A stretch of DNA of 64,000 nucleotides from Onthophagus taurus. Lineage: Eukaryota > Arthropoda > Insecta > Coleoptera > Scarabaeidae. The notes under the pieces were generated by a model. The model had not been told where the DNA came from, did not search any database, and saw only the letters and a list, made by a program, of their open reading frames with translations. Shown here piece after piece: positions 48,101 to 55,001 of the stretch. The position numbers and the translations under genes were made by a program. The stretch lies in NCBI RefSeq assembly GCF_036711975.1, contig NC_091971.1, forward strand, positions 19,599,501 through 19,663,500, in the 5' to 3' direction. Position 1 is the stretch's first letter. Each line of letters starts with the position of its first letter.

Positions 48101-50278
48101 TCTGCCTCGACCGATTTTTTACCTCAGTAAGATTAGTTTATGATCTGCCATTTGCAGCTGTGGGATACGTGATAGGAAAAATATGCCAAATCATAGACAA
48201 AAGTTGGCCCCTTGGAGAAAGCAAAATTATTGGTACTGGATCTGGAATATTAGCTTGTTTTTGGCAAGACACAAAGGAAGTCCTAGACCTCAGCAATTGT
48301 CATAAAAACGAATTTTCTTCAGTGAATCGCAAATTAAAAAATGGCGAAAGAGTTTCTTTAAGATGCCCTCAAGCTATTGCTGATTACAACAAATTTATGG
48401 AGGGACTTGATCTGTCCGATCAGCTTACTACTATATACGATTTCGATCGTAGGTCATGTAAATGGTGGCGTAAGGTGTTTTACAAGCACAATGACTTCCA
48501 TTATAAATACTTGCAAAATATGCAATGAAGTTCACCATAAGAAGGAATCTGTACTCCAATTTCTAATTGATTTGGCGGAGGAATTGATTAGAAAAGGCAG
48601 AGAAGACGCAAAGGTTGTTAGAAAGAGAGGATGACCGGAAGAAGGACGACCTTCTGCTGCAGCAAGACACCTTTTAAATGTCGATTTAGTCAAAATTGAC
48701 ATCATTCGAAAGCTTATTTTATTCTGCATTCGAGAGTGTAATTACATTTATCAAAACATTTTTGAAAACTTTCAATTTTTTAATTTCCCTGTGAACAACA
48801 TAGAATTGAATCCAGTGTTATCTTCCCAATTATTGTTTCTATTAAAATAGTTTTCAAATAAAACTGGTTAAGAATTAAAAAAGGGTCAACTTTTCTTTGC
48901 ACAATTTTTTAAATAAATAAATTTTTTAATTTCTAATAGATTTTCATTTCTACCATTTTTCCCTATTTACCGTTAAGTAGACAATGTTTTGATAAAACTA
49001 ATTACACTTATTAAATAAGCCTTCGAATGAAAAGTTTGACAACGATTTTGTTTAGTTAAATTCACATTTCAAATTTCATGTTGATCCGACAAGTACTTTT
49101 GGAGAATTAAGCCGGTTCCATAGTTAATTCCACCTTGTATATGCTGTAGTTATAATTTAGTGATTATTAAATAACAAGTGGTATTTAGAATGAAATATTC
49201 TTAGAATCGTCAAAGCTTGTTATAACCTACAAAAAGAGAAGTTGTGGATTACAGCTATTTTAAGCACTCTAATTGATTAACAGTTAAAAGTATACCAAAC
49301 TAAGTAAACCAAATATTCTTTTTTAACCTCCATTTCCAGCAAAATATAACATATTTCATAATTCTGAATTTAGCCAACTTAATAATTTATTATTAATGGT
49401 GTAAAACGCAAATTCACGTAAACCAACGTAAATATATAAATTAGATCGTTTAAAATAGCACATCCGTCAAACATTACTCAAGGATACAAATTTAGAACGA
49501 CATATGTATTAATGTATGCTAATATAGACTATTTTAAAAGCATATAAAAGAAAATACTAATTAGATTAGCTAATATTAGAGCGAATTGATAGAAACATTT
49601 TTGTAATGAAATCTATTTATTACTTACTACTTGGTATAAGAGCCATTGCTAAACCGCAAACTATTTCCGAAGCCCCAACAGTTCTTCTGTACCATTTACT
49701 AGGAATTTTCATGTTCATCATCTCAGCAAATGGAAAAACCTTGGCATATTTTACATATTCTTTCCTCTGAAAATAAAAAAAGAAACTTACACTATTAATA
49801 TTTCTGAATGATTCTAGAATAGTTGAAAGAACTCCATCGGTATTTTTTTTACAACTGTTTACAATTTATTTTTACGCGGCACTTTGAACGAGTACCACAT
49901 CAAATTTACATGGTAATTTGAATTCGTTAAACGTTAGTCATTCAGGGATAAAATAAAATTTATTATTTCTTTTTATAAAAAGAACCCAAACGATTTTTCC
50001 AAGTACAGTGTAATTTTGCCTGGGACTATGAGGCATGTAGCCAATATACGAAAATACCTCATCAGGAGACACGAAAGTAAAATGATCACCGGCCAAATAA
50101 TCCAAATAATCTAGCTAAACTTATGACATCATCATATAATTAATAATTTCACAAAAAAAGTACTTACCAAATCTTTATGGAGATCTTTCGACAAAAAACT
50201 GGATATTTTTAATAAACCAACAAACACAAAAAATAATCCTAATAGCACAGATAATGATTTCAAAACGATCGTCCCCAT
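35925..50278 (-). CDS. NACHO: TMEM35/NACHO-like four-pass membrane protein (three exons)
   Basis: Joining exons 50278-50168, 49766-49628 and 36136-35925 gives 462 bases, 153 residues and a stop, close to the ~167 of vertebrate TMEM35A. Both introns have GT-AG ends (donor GTAAGTA in each). Visible hydrophobic segments: LSVLLGLFFVFVGLLK near the N-terminus, SEIVCGLAMALIP mid-protein, then NICLLLLTLMAVYSHYMV and ALVFLFMLSGRLVVYW. Family signatures include the charged loop after helix 1 (KDLHKDLRKEY) and the helix-3/4 wording matching TMEM35A. In vertebrates NACHO is an endoplasmic-reticulum chaperone for assembly of nicotinic acetylcholine receptors; the same role here is inference. Intron 2 is 13,491 bp and houses the tRNA-Gly array and many transposons. 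Confidence 0.88.
36137..37690. other. NACHO-like intron 2, unassigned 3' portion
   Basis: No exon or element end is recognised. Short plus-strand open frames at 37166-37452 overlap one another and have no recognised motif. Confidence 0.4.
37713..37925 (-). pseudogene. LINE reverse transcriptase C-terminal fragment
   Basis: The frame encodes MSVSTSKTKCIVVARKPT, then CKLVVNNTRIEQVIEFSYL, the usual segment downstream of the YxDD active site in LINE reverse transcriptases. It is part of the decayed LINE spanning 37700-39140. Confidence 0.6.
37976..38299 (-). pseudogene. Ty3/gypsy-type gag fragment
   Basis: A 107-codon frame reads NVSENWKLFKQYC, then PRKNLLFNRFKFFNRKQEDG and FEKYLTDLKNLAKDCEF, then LITDKMIIGI. 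This is the capsid-like N-terminal region common to insect Ty3/gypsy gag polyproteins, with a middle piece missing. No long terminal repeat, zinc knuckle or pol follows. It is an isolated relic between two pieces of a LINE. Confidence 0.72.
38427..38660 (-). pseudogene. LINE reverse transcriptase N-terminal fragment
   Basis: The tail of this frame reads RLKKSKKSERKSTGSDNIPN followed by ELLKYGG. It matches the region before the catalytic palm where LINE proteins read KAPGPDxIPxELLK. The first ~35 codons are not convincing. Confidence 0.6.
39141..39751. other. Intron 2 spacer
   Basis: No recognised feature. A 60-codon frame at 39306 has no motif. Confidence 0.35.
39752..39906. mobile_element. 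155-bp MITE with perfect 19-bp inverted repeats
   Basis: The ends are CAAGGTAGATGAATATAAG (39752-39770) and CTTATATTCATCTACCTTG (39888-39906). No coding capacity. I could not define a target-site duplication. Confidence 0.65.
39907..40126. other. Spacer before the tRNA array
   Basis: AT-rich, no recognised feature. Confidence 0.35.
40171..40182. promoter_or_regulatory. 12-bp palindrome upstream of each tRNA gene
   Basis: CTAGGTACCTAG lies 17 bases before the first tRNA and recurs in most units. It is altered to CTAGGTACCGAG (40970 and 45161 units), CTAGCTACCTAA (43543 and 43851 units) and CTAGGTACCAAG (43697 unit). A role as an upstream modulator of Pol III transcription is a guess. Confidence 0.4.
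40200..40270 (+). tRNA. tRNA-Gly(GCC), copy 1
   Basis: The acceptor arms GCATCGG/CCGATGC pair fully with a discriminator A. The anticodon stem-loop reads CTCGC-CTGCCAC-GCGGG, so the anticodon is GCC. The T arm is CCGGG-TTCGATT-CCCGG. The A box TGGTTCAATGG (nt 8-18) and B box GGTTCGATTCC match Pol III consensus. A T-run terminator (TTTTT) follows about 7 bases after the gene. No intron and no encoded CCA. Confidence 0.98.
40354..40424 (+). tRNA. tRNA-Gly(GCC), copy 2
   Basis: Identical in sequence to copy 1. Upstream palindrome intact. Confidence 0.98.
40508..40578 (+). tRNA. tRNA-Gly(GCC), copy 3
   Basis: Identical to copy 1; palindrome intact. Confidence 0.98.
40662..40732 (+). tRNA. tRNA-Gly(GCC), copy 4
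   Basis: Identical to copy 1; leader reads GGTATG rather than GGCATG. Confidence 0.98.
40816..40886 (+). tRNA. tRNA-Gly(GCC), copy 5
   Basis: Identical to copy 1; palindrome intact. Confidence 0.98.
40970..41040 (+). tRNA. tRNA-Gly(GCC), copy 6
   Basis: Identical to copy 1; upstream palindrome altered to CTAGGTACCGAG. Confidence 0.98.
41124..41139 (+). pseudogene. tRNA-Gly copy 7, 5' 16 nt only
   Basis: Only GCATCGGTGGTTCAAT remains; the gene is cut inside the A box by the LINE at 41140. Its 3' part is not found next to the other LINE end, where a complete gene follows instead. Confidence 0.9.
41140..43370 (-). mobile_element. 5'-truncated LINE with restriction-like endonuclease, inserted in a tRNA-Gly gene
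   Basis: The minus strand carries, 5' to 3', reverse transcriptase motifs, a C-terminal CCHC motif, and a restriction-like endonuclease motif, then a short AT-rich 3' end joined to tRNA-Gly nt 16. Domain order (RT, then CCHC, then endonuclease) is that of R2/R4/NeSL-type LINEs, which insert at specific sites. The 5' end is truncated before the reverse transcriptase. About 30 bases of array sequence (AAAGG..ATGAATC..AGCATCGG..CAAT) stand on both sides, either a long target duplication or an array rearrangement. Confidence 0.87.
41226..43370 (-). pseudogene. RLE-type LINE ORF, frameshifted
   Basis: Blocks on the minus strand: LTLLHKSGDTKDPA with YRPISVLNNDYK (~43290-43225, RT motif 1), PTEQLCRAETQI (~43165), YDFYKTFDSTNHHVLRRI (catalytic palm motif A, ~43090), GDSLSPLLFNL (~42950), AYMDDIKVHTGN (active-site YxDD, ~42850), then CRRCHNHEETAHHVVMAC (CX2CX8HX4C, ~41910) and KKPDILVRVEKED with VFEVVIPH (PD...E endonuclease core, ~41655-41580). 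Frame changes occur near 43230, 42980, 42190 and 41700. The protein ends near 41226. Dong/R4-like wording is my impression; the clade is not certain. Confidence 0.85.
43389..43459 (+). tRNA. tRNA-Gly(GCC), copy 8, T-stem variant
   Basis: Same as copy 1 except one C-to-T in the 3' strand of the T stem (GATTTCCGG), turning a G-C pair into G-U. It is the first unit after the LINE, and its leader is cut to 15 bases and lacks one ATC triplet. May still be functional. Confidence 0.93.
43543..43613 (+). tRNA. tRNA-Gly(GCC), copy 9
   Basis: Identical to copy 1; palindrome altered to CTAGCTACCTAA. Confidence 0.97.
43697..43767 (+). tRNA. tRNA-Gly(GCC), copy 10
   Basis: Identical to copy 1; palindrome altered to CTAGGTACCAAG. 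Its 3' spacer (CCATTTTTCTTTTGATTCC) matches that of copy 8. Confidence 0.97.
43851..43868 (+). pseudogene. tRNA-Gly copy 11, 5' 18 nt
   Basis: The gene is cut after nt 18 by the second LINE. The remainder resumes at 44553. Confidence 0.92.
43869..44088 (+). pseudogene. LINE ORF2 C-terminal end
   Basis: After the junction the frame reads NSNRYINIHHLHEITKTKPI and then KLNQKFYNSTKYHLNPIIQN, ending MPDI and a stop. It resembles the region after the reverse transcriptase thumb of jockey-like ORF2 proteins (KFY...HPNPLI). No catalytic domain is present. Confidence 0.65.
43869..44552 (+). mobile_element. 5'-truncated jockey-like LINE inside a tRNA-Gly gene
   Basis: The 684-bp insert carries the last ~70 codons of a LINE ORF2, a C-rich 3' UTR, an AATAAAG signal and a 3' tail of repeated TTTGAA units. 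It is flanked by a duplication of tRNA nt 9-18 (GGTTCAATGG; 11 bases if the shared T is counted). That duplicated stretch is the A box. Loss of the 5' end is typical of target-primed reverse transcription. Confidence 0.9.
44553..44615 (+). pseudogene. tRNA-Gly copy 11, 3' part from nt 9
   Basis: Contains the complete A-box duplicate, anticodon arm and T arm, but lacks the acceptor 5' strand. One G-to-T change (GGCCTATGCA) breaks the acceptor 3' strand. Confidence 0.92.
44699..44769 (+). tRNA. tRNA-Gly(GCC), copy 12
   Basis: Identical to copy 1; palindrome intact; leader GGTATG. Confidence 0.98.
44853..44923 (+). tRNA. tRNA-Gly(GCC), copy 13
   Basis: Identical to copy 1; palindrome intact; leader GGCATG. 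Confidence 0.98.
45007..45077 (+). tRNA. tRNA-Gly(GCC), copy 14
   Basis: Identical to copy 1; palindrome intact; leader GGTATG. Confidence 0.98.
45161..45231 (+). tRNA. tRNA-Gly(GCC), copy 15
   Basis: Identical to copy 1; palindrome altered to CTAGGTACCGAG. Confidence 0.98.
45315..45385 (+). tRNA. tRNA-Gly(GCC), copy 16 (last of array)
   Basis: Identical to copy 1. The repeat spacer ends here; the downstream T-run differs (TGTTTTGTCTTTTAATTTT) but would still terminate Pol III. Confidence 0.98.
45386..46419. other. Intron 2 sequence with a 20-bp perfect inverted repeat
   Basis: TATATCCTCTTCAGATCCCA at 46046-46065 pairs with its exact reverse complement at 46236-46255. No gene is recognised. 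Confidence 0.45.
46420..47070. repeat. Degenerate minisatellite
   Basis: Short words such as CCTCAACAT, CTCCTTGATA and TTCCTAATAACCTC recur irregularly. Two longer related blocks lie near 46680-46770 and 46915-47010 (GAATATC..CATCAAAAT...CCTGG in both). Strand asymmetry is strong (pyrimidine-rich plus strand). Confidence 0.5.
47297..47395. repeat. Perfect 39-bp hairpin with 21-bp loop
   Basis: Arms 47297-47335 and 47357-47395 are exact reverse complements (left arm starts TTTCGGATGCCATGTTGCAA). One arm reads as EEGCNMASET in frame, so the hairpin probably arose by inverted duplication of a coding fragment. Confidence 0.9.
47492..48528 (+). pseudogene. piggyBac-type transposase, internally deleted
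   Basis: An acidic N-terminal part (LSEEDVDRYSDCKPSAEDIP) is followed in another frame by KLDCFLQVFSKSLFLYIDEN, the start of the DDE_Tnp_1_7 domain. The segment with the first catalytic acid is missing. Frame then resumes with CLDRFFTSVRLVYDL, where the conserved acid before FFTS is visible, and then SGILACFWQDTKEVLDLSN, CPQAIADYNKFMEGLDLSDQ and RRSCKWWRKVFYKHND, the conserved piggyBac C-terminal core. It ends at 48528. Confidence 0.82.
49138..49627. other. NACHO-like intron 2, 5' portion
   Basis: AT-rich intron sequence between the transposon and exon 2, with no other feature recognised. Confidence 0.5.
49628..49766 (-). CDS. NACHO: NACHO-like gene, exon 2
   Basis: The acceptor is TTTTCAG just above 49766; the donor GTAAGTA follows 49628. 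The exon has 139 bases and ends in phase 1. It encodes RKEYVKYAKVFPFAEMMN, KWYRRTVGASEIVCGLAMAL and a Pro-Ser turn. Confidence 0.87.
49767..50167 (-). other. NACHO-like intron 1
   Basis: 401-bp GT-AG intron (donor GTAAGTA, acceptor TTTTCAG on the minus strand). Nothing else recognised. Confidence 0.8.
50168..50278 (-). CDS. NACHO: NACHO-like gene, exon 1 (coding part)
   Basis: The ATG is at 50278-50276. The exon has 37 codons and ends in phase 0 before GTAAGTA. It encodes the N-terminal hydrophobic helix (MGTIVLKSLSVLLGLFFVFV) and the start of the first loop. Confidence 0.88.
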
Positions 50279-51409
50279 CTTTTTGTTATTATCTATTTTC
50301 GAGATCTTGAATTATTTTAATCGACGTGAAAGTTATTTTTCAAAAAACTTTTTTTTAGATTAAATCGATTTTCATCACTACTTCTTTCGAATTAAAATTT
50401 TCGTTTCGTGTAATCGTATCAGCGCGTTATCATGTCGGAGGGTGAGTCCGAGGACCCCGAAAGATAGTGCCGCCCTTCGAGAAATCAATAATTTGAACGA
50501 CACAAAATGCTCGCGCGCACTGATACTTCACTCTACGCGGTTGAAGTATTTAAAATCACCACACAGTTTTCGTATTCGCCAGGTCTCCTGCCAATATCTA
50601 ATCCTCTGACGCCTTCAAATCTTTATAGAATTATATTAAAATGTTATTTTTAAAAATTTGATTTTTATTTAATGTAAAAATAGCTGATAGTTTTTATTTA
50701 GAAATAAGCAGATTATTTTTATAACATCTTATTTTGTAAGACTAAACAAATTTTTAAAAAAATAGTTATAACACTTTTCTCAACCTGACATAATTAAACA
50801 ACAAGTTAGCTTAAATACACATCTATTTCAACACATTTTTATTTTTGAAAATGTTAATACTTGTTTATAGGCAACTTAAAATACACATTGAAACTATACA
50901 GATATCTGTAAAGTGATTTCTTTTTAAGTGCAGTAGTAACGATTAAACTACATCATAAAGTTCATTTCTGCATTCATCCATTGCTGGACGTTGGCCTCTT
51001 CCAAATGTCTCCATTTATTTTTGTCTTTGGCGATCCACCTCATTTGCGGTCTTTCTGCATCTCTTCTAGTTTCTAGTGGTCTCCAAAAGGTTAGTCTTTG
51101 TGTGCTTTTTCGGTGTTTTCTCTTGCCACATGTTCGACCGATTACTACTTAAGCCTTGCTACTCAACTCATAACATTTATCACTTCTGTTTTTCTGCGAA
51201 TGTGGCTAGTTCGAATCTTATCGCTTACAGTCAGTCCAACATTGCTCGTTCCATCGCTCTTTGGGATACACTAAGTTGTTCTGTACTTTTTTGTCAAGGC
51301 CATCATTTCAAGTCCGTAGGTAGTCACTAGCAGTATGTAGCTATCAACAGCTTTCGTTTTAGACTTCTCGGTATTTCCTTGTTTTTCAGTACATGTATGT
51401 ATGTAGGAA
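50279..51409. other. Upstream region of the NACHO-like gene
   Basis: The first ~300 bases are less AT-rich and should hold the 5' UTR and promoter on the minus strand. A stretch near 50860-50915 (TTTATAGGCAACTTAAAATA... ACAGATATCTGTAAA) weakly matches the repeated 3' region of the FLASH-like locus at 60180-60235. No coding sequence is recognised. Confidence 0.4.
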
Positions 51410-51766
51410 AGGGAAGGGTATGCTGCCGCATACAGCACCTAGGCCCCAACGGGCTCCTTGTACATCCTCCTGCACTCTCTCTGGGATACAGCTTAGAAGT
51501 GTCTTCTTGATGCCATTTGTGCTCGGCCATTCCTCTCCGAAGTATCTCACTCTGAGGTCTTACAGAGTGGGGCAGTCACACAAGATGTGTCGAACCGTCT
51601 CCTCGCTCTCTTCACAGAGGCTACAGAGAGGACTAACAGCAAGGTTAAGTTTATAAAGATGCTTGTCTACCATACAGTGGTCCGTGACGAGCCCCGTTAC
51701 AGTTCGTAGAGTATTTCTACCAAGCCTTACGAAAGACAAGGCTGCTTCTGTTGAGGGATAACGTAA
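51410..51766 (-). pseudogene. LINE ORF2 C-terminal zinc-binding end
   Basis: The frame reads EAALSFVRLGRNTLRTVTGL, then SPLCSLCEESEETVRHILCD with C following: a CX2CX8HX4C motif typical of LINE ORF2 tails. A TAA interrupts just after CPTL. The remaining tail (DLRVRYFGEEWPSTNG) is weakly conserved. Confidence 0.78.
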
Positions 51767-51768
51767 TA

Positions 51769-53196
51769 CACTGTTGGAAATAATTCACGAGCACACCCTA
51801 TATAATCTGAACGCGTGAAGATAAATCCATAATATTTGCGGAGCACAAAGGTTTAGTGTAGACGAGTTTATTCAGGGAGTTTCGAGTTGTTCCGTCGCGG
51901 CATTGTTAACTGAGCCGCCCTTCCAAGTGGAACATTCCGTCGCTATGGAGACCGAAGTGGATGGAAAATACCGGTCGTTTTTACTGTGGTGTGAGGGACC
52001 ACATTGTTATCGTACTCTGTGCGCAATGGATGGGCGATCGCGTTACTTAAGCGAGTTTGAGCGAGGAATGTTTGTGGGTATGCACATTGAGGGTGTATCG
52101 TTCTGTGAAATTGCGCGTCGTCTCGAGCGGTCGTTATCGGCAGTGCAACGGGCATGGCGAGAATGGTCTGAGGTAGGACATAGGTACCTTCAGCCGCGGC
52201 CGGGACGGCCCTGTGCGTCCCCAGCACACGAGGATCGCGCTCTTGTGCTCAGCGCTTTAGCGTCGTGTGTGTCCTCCTCAAGGCAACTTGGAGCTGTTTG
52301 GCCACCGGCAGGGGAAGGCGCACTCACTACGCGAACTGTATGGCCGCGTTTGGTAGATAGTGGACTGCGCGCGCGTTGTGTGATACAGCGGATTCCAGTA
52401 ACACCCAAGCACCGCAGCATACGTCACGAGTGGGTTGACGCTAGGCATTAGTAGGTTGTCGAGTAGAGGGACATTTTGTTTTCAGACGAATCAAGATTCG
52501 AATTGAGCACCGGTGATGCGCGAATTTTAGTTCGTCGGAGCCGTGGTGATCGTCTACTCGAGCAGTGTATGCAAGAACACCCTATCCACCGACAACCGAG
52601 CATTATGGTATCGGGTGCGATTACGTATGGTGGACGTACACGTCTGCTGCGTGTATAGCAGACCATGACGGGTCAACGATACGTAGATGAGGTGCTACGA
52701 TCCGTTGTGTTTCCCTATGTTCGGCGGCTTCCAGGTCTGCTATACATGCACGACAACGTACGACAGCACATCGGGCGTGTTGTACAGACCTTTGTGGAAA
52801 AGCACCGTATAAGAATGCTTCCATGGCTAGCTCGGTTTCCGCACCTGAATCCGATCGAACACGTTTGGGAAATGACTGGTCGGAGACTTTTACGTTATTC
52901 GGCTTCCTTGGCTAACGTTGAGGAGTTATGGAGGCGAGTTGAGGTGGCATGGTTGGCCATCCCTCTCGCTACAATACAGCGACTTATAGACTCCATGCCA
53001 CGTCGTGTAGCGATGGTACGCGAAGCTCACGGGGGATACTCTCGCTATCGATGTTTCTCTTCCCAGCAGAGTTGTGCCGCTCTCCATGTGAGAGTAAGTT
53101 ACACTACTTTAATACTACTTCCATACCAAATTTTATTGCGCTAGACACACGCGTTCAGATTATACAGGGTGTGCTCGTGAATTATTTCCAACAGTG
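51769..53196 (+). mobile_element. Tc1-type DNA transposon
   Basis: Inverted repeats begin CACTGTTGGAAATAATTCAC at both ends and are flanked by TA (51767-51768 and 53197-53198). Inside, ACACCCT...GAACGCGTG recurs inverted. The element is 1,428 bp, the usual Tc1 size, and sits within a LINE ORF. It is markedly more GC-rich than its surroundings. Confidence 0.94.
52026..53144 (+). pseudogene. Tc1-type DD34E transposase, nonsense-inactivated
   Basis: The start is taken at the ATG at 52026 (MDGRSRYLSEFERGMFVGMH). A paired-type helix-turn-helix (SFCEIARRLERSLSAVQRAW) is followed by a GRPR-like PRPGRPCAS hook. Catalytic residues lie in LFSDESRFEL, YMHDNVRQH and FPHLNPIEHVW, with 34 residues between the second D and the E. 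The frame is kept throughout, but it contains three stops near 52450-52470 and one at 52656-52658. The C-terminal GGYSRY is normal for the family; the frame then runs past it. Confidence 0.92.
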
Positions 53197-53815
53197 TACT
53201 TCCTTAGACAGATGGCAGCCCTTAACCCTGTTCCACCAATTCATAAACTTTTTGTGGGTAAAATCTTTAATTATCTCAATCTGAGTTGATAAGGACGGAG
53301 CGATTATCGGTTCAGGCGAACATGGCGCTCGCTTGGCAGCCCTTTTGGCAAGCCTAGCAGCGTGCTTGTTACCTGAACAAGTTGAGTGTCCTATTGTCCA
53401 TTGAAGTATAACACAGTTATGCACTGCGGCCTTCTCCAATGTCAGATGACAACCCATAACAAGTCCTGAGGTAATTGTTATTCTACTCAGTGCTAAAATA
53501 GTTTGTCTACTGTCAGTGTAAATTGTGAAAGTCTTACCTACCAAGTTGGATCTGACAATAACGTCAGCGGCAAGTTGTATGGCGATTAACTCCGCCTGTA
53601 TGACGGTGGTACTTTTACCAAGAGGTTCAGATGCGTGGAGTCGGAGATCGTACGAGAAGAATCTGGCTCTAGCTCCTTTCCGTCTATTTGAACCATCAGT
53701 GTAGATTTTAAGGCAGTTTTTTACCTCTACTTCTGTGGAACTTGGGTTGGTGACATATTTCTTCGTAAAAATGTGTTGTAGGTTCTCTTCTATATCTTGA
53801 GCTAATGTATCATAT
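53182..53815 (-). pseudogene. LINE RNase H domain
   Basis: One continuous frame holds KIYTDGSNRRKGARA (first catalytic Asp), VIQAELIAIQLA (Glu) and FTIYTDSRQTILALS (second Asp), then QWTIGHSTCSGNKHAARLAK near the last catalytic position, where the usual Asp is replaced in GNKHAARLA. The frame runs into the Tc1 inverted repeat at 53196. Confidence 0.82.
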
Positions 53816-53816
53816 G

Positions 53817-54253
53817 TACATATAAATAGAACATTCGTGCAAAATAATTTAATATTAAGATAGTATTATTTAAGTGTTTGCCGAACCTATCCTTCGATAT
53901 CGACTCCTTCCGCTGACAGAATGAGAGTCATTCGGCTTGCGCATACAACATATCAATTATATTATTCCACGTGGAAAATAACCATGATGCAAATATACCC
54001 ACTTCATAGGCATGTTGGAGGGTTTGTAAGTCTCGCTAAAGACATTGCTTCCATGAAAGTACTAACTCTCATTGAGATCAGAGCATCATGGTTATTTTCC
54101 ACGTGGAGTAATAGGATTGATATGTAGTATGCGCAAGCCGAATCTCATTCTATCAGCGGGGGGAGTCCATATCACAGGATAGGTTAGGCAAACACTTAAA
54201 TCATACTATTTTAATATCAAATTATTTTACATCATTATTCTATGTATATGTAC
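53817..54253. mobile_element. Foldback element (~437 bp)
   Basis: The left arm (TGTACATATAAATAGAACAT onward, 53817-~53995) and right arm (~54078-54253) are imperfect reverse complements over about 175 bp. Shared words include TTTAAGTGTTTGCC, CGGCTTGCGCATAC and CACGTGGAAAATAACCATGA. It lies at the 5' side of the LINE RNase H fragment. No coding capacity. Confidence 0.75.
54184..54250 (+). repeat. Repeat X, copy 1 (left part)
   Basis: GGTTAGGCAAACACTTAAAT through TTCTATGTATATG, interrupted by the MITE. The right part, TATGGAAAACTAGCAGCTTC, lies at 54807-54830. Confidence 0.75.
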
Positions 54254-54804
54254 AGGGTGTCCAAATTTCGATGGGTTTGCAGGGTATCTCAGTTATTATG
54301 AAAGATAGAAAGTTGCGGCATTCGCGAACCTGAGCTATTTTTTTTTGTGAAACTTACAATGGCGCAAACCAAATTTTCATAACCCTCTTCGTTTTTGATA
54401 TACAGGAAGTGTTTGAAATTTACGATTTTCAGACACCTCCTGTATCTCGGCTATCCGGAAACTTAGTAAAAAAGTAAAAACGGGTTCTAATAGATTTTTT
54501 CACGTGGAATCCAATGGTGCACGTAGAATTTTTCTAGTCATCACGGTTTTTGAGTTATAAAGAGTTGTGAAAAAATCTATTAGAACCCGTTTTTACGTTT
54601 CCGGATAGCCGAGATACAGGAGGTGTCTGAAAATCGTAAATTTTGAAACACTTGTATATCAAAAACGAAGAGGGCTATGAAAATTTGGTTTGCGCCATTA
54701 TAAATTTCACAAAAAAGTAGCTCAGGTTCGCGAAAGCCGCAACTTTCTATCTTTCATAATAACTGAGATACCCTGCAAACCCATCGAAATTTGGACACCC
54801 TGTA
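54251..54804. mobile_element. 554-bp near-palindromic MITE
   Basis: Ends are TACAGGGTGTCCAAATTTCG and its reverse complement, with TA at each edge, as in mariner-derived MITEs. The two ~240-bp arms match closely through GGTTCTAATAGATTTTTTCA, leaving a loop of ~70 bp. A short internal inversion (CTCCTGTATCTCGGCTATCC) is included. No ORF. Confidence 0.9.
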
Positions 54805-54847
54805 CATATGGAAAACTAGCAGCTTCAGATTTTGAAGTGTTCCTTTA

Positions 54848-54930
54848 CACATAATTATTCAGCCAGACGCAAGCTTTTGTTTGTGATATAAAACATTAAA
54901 ATCGGTCAAACCGTTCTTTAGTTAATTGGA
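54848..54930 (-). repeat. Dispersed repeat R, inverted copy
   Basis: The reverse complement reads AAAGAACGGTTTGACCGATT and AGCTTGCGTCTGGCTGAATA, matching repeat R at 4970-5115. Confidence 0.72.
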
Positions 54931-55001
54931 GGTTAGGCAAATACTTAAATAATACTATTTTAATATCAAATTATTTTGCATGATTATTCTATGTATATGT
55001 A
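54931..55001 (+). repeat. Repeat X, copy 2 (left part)
   Basis: Same sequence as 54184-54250 with few changes, interrupted by a different element; the right part is at 56537-56560. Confidence 0.75.

Larger units (their letters stand above)
47203..49137 (+). mobile_element. DNA transposon with inverted subterminal repeats and piggyBac-type coding remnant
   Basis: The ends CAAGGTGTTCATTAA and the reverse complement of CAAGGTGGAATTAAC are bordered by TA. Inside both, GGATCAACATAAAATTTGAA-type sequence runs on to TTGTCAAACTTTT in inverted orientation, for about 110 bases. The interior codes for a decayed piggyBac-type transposase. TA-flanked termini are unusual for piggyBac, which uses TTAA, so this may be a nest or a chimaera. 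Confidence 0.55.
51410..53815 (-). mobile_element. LINE ORF2 3' part, split by a Tc1 element
   Basis: The minus strand encodes an RNase H domain (53815-53199) and, beyond the Tc1 insertion, a C-terminal zinc motif (about 51766-51410). Removing the Tc1 element and one TA leaves the two pieces in the same reading frame, so they formed one ORF2. RNase H plus a C-terminal CCHC fits a jockey/R1/I-group LINE. Element ends are not determined. Confidence 0.82.

Noticed and set aside
53921..54127. 68-codon frame inside the foldback element
   Set aside because: It crosses the palindrome centre and has no motif; it is a by-product of the inverted arms.
54251..54804. Long palindrome as a possible replication origin or hairpin gene
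   Set aside because: TA-flanked CAGGGTG ends identify it as a mariner-type MITE.
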